This document shows, in pieces, positions 28,576 through 35,314 of a DNA stretch of 64,000 nt. Position numbers and translations under genes: made by a program. Each line of letters opens with the position of its first letter. Positions within the stretch are counted from its first letter, which is position 1. The DNA comes from Synechococcus sp. 8F6 (GTDB lineage: Bacteria > Cyanobacteriota > Cyanobacteriia > PCC-6307 > Cyanobiaceae): the NCBI RefSeq assembly GCF_002252665.1, contig NZ_NQKZ01000001.1, positions 248,001 through 312,000 on the forward strand, read 5' to 3'. The notes under the pieces are model-generated. The model saw nothing but the letters and a program-made list of their open reading frames with translations, was not told the origin of the DNA and ran no database searches.

Positions 28576-29409
28576 ATGGGTGATCCGACCCTCGCGATCA
28601 TTGCCGGTGAGGGCGCGCTGCCGAGGATGCTCTCGCAGGCCCTCGCCCGGGCGGGCCGCTCCCACATCGCCTGCTACCCCCATGGGTTGGAGGTGGATGT
28701 ACCAGCGGCGGAGGAATTCTTCTTCGAGCGCTCGATCGCTTTCATCAAGTCGCTGCAGCAGCGGGGCATCGAGCAGATCGTGATGGTGGGCAAGTTTGTG
28801 CGGCCGCGCTCGCTCAACCTGCTGCGCTTCGAGGGTTCCACCTTGATGGCCGCTCCGCGCATCCTGGCCTCGCTGCGCAACGGCGATGACGCCTCCCTGC
28901 GGGCCCTGGCCCAGATCATCGAGGAGCACGGTTTGCGGGTGGTGGGCATCGAGGATGTGGCGCCGAACCTGCTGCCGGAGCCCGGGCTCTACGCCAGCAC
29001 CGTGCCCAGCGACATGGACCGGGCTGATGTGGAGCGCGCCGCTTACATCGTGGAGGCCATCTCCCAGGTGGATGTGGGGCAGGGAGCGGTGGTGGCCAAG
29101 GGGCTGTGCCTGGCCACCGAAGCCCTGCCGGGCACGGACGCCATGCTCGAGTGGGTGGCGGCCACGCGCACCGATCGGCCGGATACGGGCCGCTCCGGCG
29201 TGCTCTACAAGGCCCCCAAGCTCAACCAGGACAGGCGCATGGACCTCCCCGGCATCGGTCCCACCACCGTGGCCAAGGCCGCGGCGGCGGGCCTGGCCGG
29301 CATCGCCTGGGAAGCGCGCAGCGCCCTGTTGCTCGATGCGGAGCAAACGATGGCGGATGCCGAGCGGCTGGGGCTGTTTCTGTGGTCGCGGGAGTCGGAT
29401 CCGGGCTAG
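28576..29409 (+). CDS. lpxI: UDP-2,3-diacylglucosamine diphosphatase LpxI
   Basis: 277 residues. LAIIAGEGALPRMLSQALARAG is the N-terminal LpxI fold. IEQIVMVGKFVRPRSLNLLRFE, DDASLRALAQIIEEHGLRVVGIEDVAPNLL, QGAVVAKGLCLATEALPGTDAML and APKLNQDRRMDLPGIGPTTV match the C-terminal DUF1009 domain with its catalytic Asp. LpxI hydrolyses UDP-2,3-diacylglucosamine to lipid X, the step before LpxB, and replaces LpxH in many non-gammaproteobacterial lineages. LpxB and LpxK lie 23 kb downstream. The ATG at 28576 fits the family N-terminus; a TTG at 28534 would add 14 residues. Confidence 0.92.
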   Translation: MGDPTLAIIAGEGALPRMLSQALARAGRSHIACYPHGLEVDVPAAEEFFFERSIAFIKSLQQRGIEQIVMVGKFVRPRSLNLLRFEGSTLMAAPRILASLRNGDDASLRALAQIIEEHGLRVVGIEDVAPNLLPEPGLYASTVPSDMDRADVERAAYIVEAISQVDVGQGAVVAKGLCLATEALPGTDAMLEWVAATRTDRPDTGRSGVLYKAPKLNQDRRMDLPGIGPTTVAKAAAAGLAGIAWEARSALLLDAEQTMADAERLGLFLWSRESDPG

Positions 29410-29438
29410 TGGGCTAGTGGTCCCGGCAGTGGCCTTCC

Positions 29439-30041
29439 TCAGCTCCCTGCCTGCTCCAGCACGCCTTTGCTGCTCGGCACGGCGCCGGCGCGGCGTGGAT
29501 CCACTTCCACGGCCAGGCGCAGCGCCCGCGCAAACGCCTTGAAGCAGGCCTCCACGATGTGGTGGGAGTTCACCCCATCCAGCTGGCGGATGTGCAGGGT
29601 GAGGCCACTGTTGTTGGCCACGGCCACGAAGAACTCCTTCACCAGCTCCGTGTCGTAGCTGCCGATCTTCTGGGCCGGGATCTGCAGCCCGTAGCTGAGG
29701 TGGGGCCGGCCGGAGCAGTCGAGCGCCACCTGCACCAGCGCTTCATCGAGGGGCGCCACGAAGTGGCCGAAGCGGTGGATGCCGCGCCGGTCGCCCAAGG
29801 CCTGGGCCAGGGCCTGGCCCACGGCGATGCCCACGTCTTCGTTGGTGTGGTGGTCGTCGATGTGGGTGTCACCCCTGGCGCTGATCTCCAGGTCCACCAG
29901 GCCGTGGCTGGCCAGCTGGTGGAGCATGTGGTCGAGAAACGGCACGCCGGTGTTCACCGTGCAGCGGCCGCTGCCGTCGAGCCCCAGCGTCACGCGCACG
30001 TCGGTTTCGCCGGTGACGCGGTGGATGGTGCCGGTGCGCAT
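29439..30041 (-). CDS. hisB: Imidazoleglycerol-phosphate dehydratase
   Basis: 200 residues, the monofunctional IGPD form. [45 protein letters not shown] and [22 protein letters not shown] contain the paired-histidine manganese-binding motifs. It catalyses the sixth step of histidine synthesis. The ATG at 30041 is preferred; the frame stays open upstream, but that part has no family resemblance. Convergent with lpxI, with about 30 bases between the stops. All catalytic histidines are present. Confidence 0.95.
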   Translation of the reverse strand: MRTGTIHRVTGETDVRVTLGLDGSGRCTVNTGVPFLDHMLHQLASHGLVDLEISARGDTHIDDHHTNEDVGIAVGQALAQALGDRRGIHRFGHFVAPLDEALVQVALDCSGRPHLSYGLQIPAQKIGSYDTELVKEFFVAVANNSGLTLHIRQLDGVNSHHIVEACFKAFARALRLAVEVDPRRAGAVPSSKGVLEQAGS

Positions 30042-30110
30042 GGGACAACCGCGCCTGCGGGCGCCTGAGCAAGATGTACCGATCATGCCGAAGCCAGGCC
30101 CTTCGCCGCC

Positions 30111-30159
30111 AAGCATCTTGATGCCATGATGTCTTAGGCGTAAGCACTTTGATGCCATG
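30111..30159. repeat. Two imperfect 18-base direct repeats before vapB
   Basis: AAGCATCTTGATGCCATG (30111-30128) recurs as AAGCACTTTGATGCCATG (30142-30159), 16 of 18 identical, with a 31-base offset, about three helical turns. The second copy includes the vapB start codon. The arrangement fits an autoregulatory operator bound by the VapB ribbon-helix-helix protein, though a small duplication is also possible. Confidence 0.55.
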
Positions 30160-30423
30160 CGCACCACGCTCACCATTGACGACCGCCTGCTCCGCCAGCT
30201 GCGTCAGAAGGCGCTCGACAGCGGCAGGCCTTTCAAGCAGGTGGTCAACGAGGTCCTCCAGGCCGGTCTCAACGCGCCTCCGGTGGGTATGCGGGAGCCC
30301 TATCGCTGCCCCACGTTTTCCATCGGTGCCCTGGCTCCAGGGGTGGATCTCACCAGGGCCAATCAACTGGCGGCAGCCCTGGAGGATGAACTCCTGATCG
30401 AGAAACTGCGGCAGGGCCGGTGA
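30157..30423 (+). CDS. vapB: VapB-type antitoxin (ribbon-helix-helix)
   Basis: 88 residues. [20 protein letters not shown] and [16 protein letters not shown] form the ribbon-helix-helix DNA-binding domain; the C-terminal half ([23 protein letters not shown]) is the helical tail that would cap the toxin's active site. It neutralises the adjacent VapC and, with it, represses the operon. The toxin GTG overlaps its stop (GTGA), giving coupled translation. An 18-base direct repeat spans its start. The third-position composition does not look foreign by eye. Confidence 0.88.
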   Translation: MRTTLTIDDRLLRQLRQKALDSGRPFKQVVNEVLQAGLNAPPVGMREPYRCPTFSIGALAPGVDLTRANQLAAALEDELLIEKLRQGR

Positions 30424-30848
30424 TCCTGATCGACACCAACCTGTGGCTGTATGCCGCCCTGCAGGAGAGTTCCCAGCACCAGCAAGCCAAGGCCTGGCTG
30501 GAGGCCAGCTTCAACGGCGATGAAGCGATTGCCCTGCCCTGGAGTGTGGTGTTGGCCGTGCTGCGGATCAGCACCCAGAGCCGGTTGATGCAATCGCCGC
30601 TCACTGCCGTCCAGGCCCTGGAGCTGGTTGAGGGCTGGCGGCAGCATGCCCTGGTGGCGGAGCTGCAGCCGGGCCCGAGCCATTGGAGTGTGCTGCGATT
30701 GCTGCTCGAGGAGGCTGGAACGGCCGGCAATCTCACCAGCGATGCCCATCTGGCCGCCTTGGCCATTGAGCACAACTGCACGCTCTGCTCGGCCGACAGC
30801 GACTTCCTCCGCTTTCCAGGCCTGCGCTACCGCAATCCGTTGCGCTGA
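30420..30848 (+). CDS. vapC: VapC-type toxin, PIN-domain ribonuclease
   Basis: 142 residues. [14 protein letters not shown] has the first catalytic Asp; LPWSVVLAVLRISTQSRLM is typical of this VapC subfamily; GNLTSDAHLAALAIEH and LCSADSDFLRFPGLRYRNPL provide the remaining acidic metal ligands. PIN toxins cut RNA, often tRNA, after the antitoxin is degraded. The gene starts with GTG at 30420, overlapping vapB. It lies between hisB and fabI, and its stop is 10 bases from the opposing fabI stop. It looks intact. Confidence 0.88.
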   Translation: MILIDTNLWLYAALQESSQHQQAKAWLEASFNGDEAIALPWSVVLAVLRISTQSRLMQSPLTAVQALELVEGWRQHALVAELQPGPSHWSVLRLLLEEAGTAGNLTSDAHLAALAIEHNCTLCSADSDFLRFPGLRYRNPLR

Positions 30849-30858
30849 GGCCCAGCCC

Positions 30859-31641
30859 TCACATGCCGGTGATGCAGTAGCCGGCGTCCACGTAGATCAC
30901 CTGGCCGGTGATGCCGGAGGCCAGCGGGCTGGCCAGGAAGGCGGCGGTGCTGCCCACCTCCTCCTGGGTGACCGTGCGCTGCAGGGGAGCCTTGGCCTCC
31001 ACGTTGTGGATCATGTCGAGGATGCCGCCGATGGCGCTGCTGGCCAGGGTGCGGATCGGGCCGGCGCTGATCGCATTGACGCGCACCTGCTTCTCGGGGC
31101 CTAGCTCGGCGGCCAGGTAGCGCACCGAGGCCTCCAAGGCCGCCTTGGCCACGCCCATCACGTTGTAGTTGGGGATGGCCCGCTCAGCCCCCAGATAGCT
31201 GAGCGTGATCACGCTGCCTCCTTCGTTGAACAGGGGCTTAGCCCAGCGGCACAGCGGCGCCAGGGAGTAGGCGCTCACCTCCAGGGCCCGGGCGAAGCCC
31301 TCGGGGCTGATGGCGGAGTAGTCGCCGATCAGTTCGTCCTTGCCGGCAAAGGCCAGGCAGTGCACCAGCACATCGATCGAACCCCACTGCTGCTTCACCC
31401 GGTTGAACACGGCCTCGATCTGGGCCGGCTCCTGCACGTTGAGGGGCTCAAACAGGGTGGGTGCAAGCGGAGCGGTGAGTTCGCGCACCTTGGCTTCGAA
31501 GCGGCCCTTCTCATCGGGCAGGTAGGTGACGCCCAGCTCTGCGCCGGCGGCATGCAGCTGTTGGGTGATGCCCCAGGCGATCGACTTGTTGTTGGCAATA
31601 CCCGTGACCAGGGCCTTCTTGCCGCGCAGATCGAGGAGCAT
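30859..31641 (-). CDS. fabI: Enoyl-[acyl-carrier-protein] reductase (NADH)
   Basis: 260 residues, the FabI family. MLDLRGKKALVTGIANNKSIAWGI is the NAD fold with the typical GIANN-SIAWG signature, VLVHCLAFAGKDEL follows, and IPNYNVMGVAKAALEASVRYLA has the Tyr-x6-Lys catalytic pair. INAISAGPIRTLASSAIGG is the substrate loop. It performs the last reduction in each fatty acid elongation cycle. The ATG at 31641 is 26 bases from the divergent photolyase-like gene, so the two promoters must overlap. Confidence 0.95.
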   Translation of the reverse strand: MLLDLRGKKALVTGIANNKSIAWGITQQLHAAGAELGVTYLPDEKGRFEAKVRELTAPLAPTLFEPLNVQEPAQIEAVFNRVKQQWGSIDVLVHCLAFAGKDELIGDYSAISPEGFARALEVSAYSLAPLCRWAKPLFNEGGSVITLSYLGAERAIPNYNVMGVAKAALEASVRYLAAELGPEKQVRVNAISAGPIRTLASSAIGGILDMIHNVEAKAPLQRTVTQEEVGSTAAFLASPLASGITGQVIYVDAGYCITGM

Positions 31642-31667
31642 GGGAGAAATGGCCAGGAGCCGAAGTG

Positions 31668-32522
31668 ATGCGATCGGGGGATTCTCTCCCACCCGGGGAT
31701 CTGCCCCGCCAGTTCGCCAGCCGCGCCGAGCTGGAAACCACCCTGCGGCAGCTGTTTCCTGAGGCCCCTGGCGGGTTGAGCCCGATCCCAGGTGGGCGCC
31801 GGGCGGCTGAAACGGCGCTCGCCGCCATCGATCCGCTGGCCTATGGCCGTAGCCGCAACCACCTCGATGGGGCTGTAACGCGCCTCTCGCCCTGGATCCG
31901 CCACGACGTGCTCAGCCTGGTGGAGGTGCGCGAGGCGGTGTTTGCCTGGCTGGAGCGCAGCGGCCAGCCTCCGGCAGCGGCCCAAAAATTAATCAATGAG
32001 CTGGGTTGGCGCGACTATTGGCAACGGCTCTGGCGCCAGCTGGGCGATGGCATCTGGCATGACCGCGAACCGCTCAAGACCGGCCATGCCCCCGAGCGCT
32101 ACGCCGCCGCGCTGCCGGCCGACCTGCTCGAGGCCCGCACCGGCCTGGCCTGCATCGACGGCTTCGCCCACGAGCTGCACGCCACCGGCTGGCTGCACAA
32201 CCATGCCCGGATGTGGCTGGCCAGCTACGTGGTGCATTGGCGCCGGGTGCGCTGGCAGGCCGGCGCCCGTTGGTTTCTGCAACACCTGCTCGATGGCGAC
32301 CCCGCCAGCAACAACCTCAGCTGGCAGTGGGTGGCCAGCAGCTTCAGCAGCAAGCCCTACCTGTTCAACCGCGACAACCTGGAGCGCTTCAGCTCCGGGC
32401 GCTACTGCCGCACCTGCGTTGCCGCCACAGACGGCACCTGCCCGTTTGACGCCAGCTACGAGCAGCTGCAGGCCCAGTTGCTGGCGGTCGAATCGGGTTC
32501 TGAATCGGAGATCGCGCCGTGA
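31668..32522 (+). CDS. Photolyase/cryptochrome-like FAD-binding domain protein lacking the N-terminal domain
   Basis: 284 residues that align only with the helical FAD-binding half of photolyases. INELGWRDYWQRLW, ELHATGWLHNHARMWLASYVV and LLDGDPASNNLSWQWVASSF correspond to the FAD-cradle motifs W-R-E/D-F/Y, W-M-H-N-x-x-R-M and D-x-x-x-N-N-x-x-W-Q-W. Cysteines at 162, 247, 250 and 258 have nearly the spacing of the four [4Fe-4S] ligands in iron-sulfur bacterial photolyases (PhrB/CryB). The ATG at 31668 follows an AGGAGC ribosome site. The next gene, which overlaps by 4 bases, encodes a photolyase N-terminal-like domain. Repair or signalling roles are both possible. Confidence 0.8.
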   Translation: MRSGDSLPPGDLPRQFASRAELETTLRQLFPEAPGGLSPIPGGRRAAETALAAIDPLAYGRSRNHLDGAVTRLSPWIRHDVLSLVEVREAVFAWLERSGQPPAAAQKLINELGWRDYWQRLWRQLGDGIWHDREPLKTGHAPERYAAALPADLLEARTGLACIDGFAHELHATGWLHNHARMWLASYVVHWRRVRWQAGARWFLQHLLDGDPASNNLSWQWVASSFSSKPYLFNRDNLERFSSGRYCRTCVAATDGTCPFDASYEQLQAQLLAVESGSESEIAP

Positions 32523-32980
32523 ATCCCGTGCTCTGGATTCATGGCGAGGCCCTGGGGCCGGCCAATCCAGCTCTGCTGGCCCATCCGGGGGCGCCGGCGG
32601 TGTTTGTGTTTGATCGGCAGCTGATCGCCCAGGCGGGCCTCAGCCTCAAGCGCCTGGGCTTTCTGTATGAGTGCCTGCTGGAGCTGCCGGTGACCCTGCG
32701 CCACGGCGATGTGGCCGAGGAGGTGCTGGCCTTCGCCCGTCGCCATGGGGCCGATGGCGTGGTGACCAGCGCTGGCGTGGATCCGCGTTTCGCCCTGCTG
32801 TGTGATCGGATCGCCGCCCAGCTGCCGCTGCAGGTGCTGGAGCCCGAGCCCTTCGTGGCGTTGCCGGAGCCGGTCGATCTACGCCGTTTCAGTCGCTACT
32901 GGCGCCGGGCTGAGCCGGTGCTGTGGGCGCGGACTGAAGCAGGCGCTCCTCCTGCTCGAGCACGGCGTTGGGATCGCTGA
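32519..32980 (+). CDS. Photolyase N-terminal alpha/beta-domain-like protein, separate gene
   Basis: 153 residues from a GTG at 32519 overlapping the previous stop (GTGA). VLWIHGEALGPANPALLAH, APAVFVFDRQLI, GFLYECLLELPVTLRHGDVAEEVLAFARRHGADGVVTS and the final PVDLRRFSRYWRRAEPVLW follow the order of the antenna/alpha-beta domain of photolyases. The usual R-x-D-L-R sequence after the first strand is missing. The pair thus encodes a photolyase in two pieces, FAD half first. The 3' end overlaps an opposing lipoprotein gene by 92 bases; the last 25 residues, basic and Ala-rich, may be non-homologous. A chromophore-binding or partner role is inference. Confidence 0.7.
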   Translation: MNPVLWIHGEALGPANPALLAHPGAPAVFVFDRQLIAQAGLSLKRLGFLYECLLELPVTLRHGDVAEEVLAFARRHGADGVVTSAGVDPRFALLCDRIAAQLPLQVLEPEPFVALPEPVDLRRFSRYWRRAEPVLWARTEAGAPPARARRWDR

Positions 32981-33458
32981 GCAGGTCGGGCTCCTCCAGC
33001 AGCGGATAGGTCTCCGGCTTGACCTCGCCGGCATTGCGGGGGGGCTCCACCCAGCTGAAGCTGCTGCGGGGTGCCCGCGCACGGCAGAGGGCTTCGCTCT
33101 GCTGGCGCAGGGCGCGGTGCACATCGGCGCGGGCCACGGCCTCGAAGAACTCCTGACGCGGGGCCAGGCCCGAGCTGAACGGCGCCGTGCCGTTGCCGTT
33201 GAAGAGCCGGGCCGTATCGACGCTCCAGCGGGGCTGGCAGCGGCCGCTCTGGTGGGTGTCGGTGTCGAGCCAGATGTGCAGGCCGTAGCCATCGGGTTGG
33301 CTCACCACGGCCAGGCCGTCGTGGGGCACCACCCGCTGCAGGGGGTAGATCGCCCAGCTCGCGTGGCGGTGGGCCGGCACGCAGGCGCTCAGCAGGGCAG
33401 CGCCGAGGGCGATGGCAAGGGCAGGACGTCTCCGGAATGGGGTCAAAATTGCTGGCAC
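32889..33458 (-). CDS. Predicted lipoprotein of unknown function
   Basis: 189 residues. MPAILTPFRRRPALAIALGA then ALLSAC is a lipoprotein signal: basic n-region, hydrophobic core and lipobox L-S-A-C with Cys26. After it the protein has WAIYPLQRVVPHDGLAVVSQ, YGLHIWLDTDTHQSGRCQP and an acidic, Pro-rich C-terminus (LLEEPDLLSDPNAVLEQEE). I recognise no domain. It should be anchored to the plasma or outer membrane. The GTG at 33458 is used because the signal begins there. The divergent thioredoxin-fold gene starts 20 bases away. The C-terminal 30 residues are encoded opposite the photolyase N-domain gene. Confidence 0.7.
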   Translation of the reverse strand: MPAILTPFRRRPALAIALGAALLSACVPAHRHASWAIYPLQRVVPHDGLAVVSQPDGYGLHIWLDTDTHQSGRCQPRWSVDTARLFNGNGTAPFSSGLAPRQEFFEAVARADVHRALRQQSEALCRARAPRSSFSWVEPPRNAGEVKPETYPLLEEPDLLSDPNAVLEQEERLLQSAPTAPAQPGASSD

Positions 33459-33478
33459 ATGGCGGAGCCGCAGGAATC

Positions 33479-34096
33479 ATGGCCCTCACCCCCTCCACGA
33501 TGCTGCCGCTGGGCACACCGTTGCCGCTCGAGTTGATCCGCTCTGAACTGGCCGCCGGCAGCACCCAGCAGGTGAGCGGCAGCCCTCTGGATCTTCAGGC
33601 GCTGGCGGGTCGGCCGGTGCTGGTGCTGTTTCTCTGTGCCCACTGTCCGTTTGTGAAGCAGATCGAGCCGGAGCTGACCCGGCTGGCGGGCGAGCACGCG
33701 GGAGGCGCGGGCGTCTCCGGGTTGCAGCTGATCGGCATCTCCAGCAACAGCACCCTCACCCATCCCCAGGACGGCCCAGAGGGTCTGCGGGCTCAGGCCG
33801 CTGCCCATCACTGGAGCTTCCCGTACCTGTTCGACGCCGACCAGGCCCTGGCCCGGGCTTTTCAGGCCGCCTGCACGCCCGATCTGTTTCTGTTTGGCGC
33901 CGACCATCGCCTCGCCTATCGCGGCCAGTTGGACGACAGCCGACCTGGCAATGACCTGCCTTGCAATGGCCGCGACCTGCGGGCTGCCATCGCCGCCGTG
34001 CTGGCCGGCGATCCGGTGCCTGGGGAGCAGCGGCCGGCCATCGGCTGCAACATCAAGTGGCATCCCGAGCGCGGGCCGGTGGTGCGGGCGACTTAA
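33479..34096 (+). CDS. Thioredoxin-fold redoxin (AhpC/TSA-like)
   Basis: 205 residues. GRPVLVLFLCAHCPFVKQIEPELTRLA contains a C-x-x-C pair at the start of the first helix; LQLIGISSNSTLTHPQDGPEGLRAQA is typical of redoxin-domain proteins; FDADQALARAFQAACTPDLFLF includes the cis-Pro region; PAIGCNIKWHPE at the C-terminus has a further conserved-looking Cys. The family includes peroxiredoxin-like proteins and thiol oxidoreductases; most close relatives are uncharacterised. There is no signal peptide, so it should be cytoplasmic. The ATG at 33479 has the family start; the frame upstream is not homologous. Confidence 0.8.
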   Translation: MALTPSTMLPLGTPLPLELIRSELAAGSTQQVSGSPLDLQALAGRPVLVLFLCAHCPFVKQIEPELTRLAGEHAGGAGVSGLQLIGISSNSTLTHPQDGPEGLRAQAAAHHWSFPYLFDADQALARAFQAACTPDLFLFGADHRLAYRGQLDDSRPGNDLPCNGRDLRAAIAAVLAGDPVPGEQRPAIGCNIKWHPERGPVVRAT

Positions 34097-34105
34097 GTTG
34101 CTCCG

Positions 34106-35314
34106 ATGCAAGTGCCTCCGTTCAGCCTCAGCGAGCAGATCCATGAGCTGGGTGCGGCTCTCGATCAGGCCGTTCTGGAGGTGTTGCGCAGTGGTCAGTA
34201 CATCGGTGGCGCCACGATTGGCCGCTTTGAAGATGACTTCGCCAGGGCCTGTGGCGTGCCCCACGCCATCGGCTGCAACAGCGGCACCGATGCCCTGATT
34301 CTGGCCCTGCGCGGCCTGGGCATCGGCCCCGGGGATGAGGTGATCACGGCCTCGTTCAGCTTTTTTGCCACCGCCGAAGCGATCAGCGCCGTGGGCGCCA
34401 CGCCGGTGTTTGTGGATGTGGAGGAGAGCAGCTACCTGATCGATCTCGATCAGCTCGAAGCGGCCATCAACCCCGCTACCAAGGCGCTGCTGCCGGTGCA
34501 CCTGTTCGGCCGCCCGGTGGATATGGAGCGGGTGTGCGCCATCGCCGAGCGCCATGGCCTCCGGGTGATCGAAGATTGCGCCCAGGCCACCGGGGCCAGC
34601 TGGGCCGGTCGGCCGGTGGGCAGCTGGGGCGATGCCGGCTGCTTCAGCTTTTTCCCCACCAAGAACCTCGGCGCCGCCGGCGATGGCGGGGCGGTCACCT
34701 GCCGCGATGCCGGCCTGGCCCAGGCCATCCGCGAGCTGGCCGTGCATGGCATGCCGCGCCGCTACCTGCACACAGCCCTGGGCTACAACAGCCGCCTCGA
34801 TTCCATCCAGGCTGCCGTTCTCAACGTCAAGCTGCCCCACCTGCCGCGCTGGGTGGAGCGCCGCGGCGCCATCGCCCGCCACTACCGCGATCACCTGGTG
34901 GCCCTGGGTGGGGTGGCGTTGCCGGAAGCCGGACCCGCCGGCCACAGCTGGAACCAGTTCGTGCTGCGCGTGCCCCAATGCCCCGGCGCCCGCGCCTGCG
35001 AAGGGGCTTCTGCGGCCTGCGTGCCCTCCCCTGATAGTGCCAGTTTTGGCCTGCCCGAGGCCTGCTGCCGCGACTGGCTCAAGCAGCAGCTGCAGGATGC
35101 CGGCGTCAGCACGATCATTTACTACCCCATCCCGATCCACCGTCAGCCGGCCTACGCCGATCTGGGTTATGGCGCGGGATCCCTGCCGATCACCGAACGC
35201 CTCTGCACGGAGGTGCTCAGCCTGCCGATCTTCCCCGAGCTCACCGACGAGCAGCAGCAGCGGGTGATCGCGGTGCTGCGCAGCGTCGTGGCTCAGCCCT
35301 TGATCGTGGCGTAG
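34106..35314 (+). CDS. DegT/DnrJ/EryC1/StrS-family PLP aminotransferase
   Basis: 402 residues. VLRSGQYIGGATIGRFEDDFA, CNSGTDALILALRGLGIGPGDEVI, LLPVHLFGRPVDMERV and VIEDCAQATGASWAGRPVGS are family blocks. CFSFFPTKNLGAAGDGGAV contains the PLP lysine (Lys186). FPELTDEQQQRVI closes the protein. The family aminates keto-sugars of nucleotide sugars for surface polysaccharides. An unusual insertion around residues 291-321 contains five cysteines (292, 298, 305, 320, 321), which family members usually lack. Its ATG is 9 bases after the redoxin stop. The 3' end overlaps the opposing photolyase gene by 22 bases. Confidence 0.88.
   Translation: MQVPPFSLSEQIHELGAALDQAVLEVLRSGQYIGGATIGRFEDDFARACGVPHAIGCNSGTDALILALRGLGIGPGDEVITASFSFFATAEAISAVGATPVFVDVEESSYLIDLDQLEAAINPATKALLPVHLFGRPVDMERVCAIAERHGLRVIEDCAQATGASWAGRPVGSWGDAGCFSFFPTKNLGAAGDGGAVTCRDAGLAQAIRELAVHGMPRRYLHTALGYNSRLDSIQAAVLNVKLPHLPRWVERRGAIARHYRDHLVALGGVALPEAGPAGHSWNQFVLRVPQCPGARACEGASAACVPSPDSASFGLPEACCRDWLKQQLQDAGVSTIIYYPIPIHRQPAYADLGYGAGSLPITERLCTEVLSLPIFPELTDEQQQRVIAVLRSVVAQPLIVA

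Noticed and set aside
30111-30159. CRISPR-like or iteron repeats
   Set aside because: Only two copies, and the second spans a start codon; an operator or local duplication explains it better.
33443-35140. A 565-codon minus-strand open frame opposite the redoxin and DegT genes
   Set aside because: Crosses two real genes with strong motifs and has no recognisable domain.
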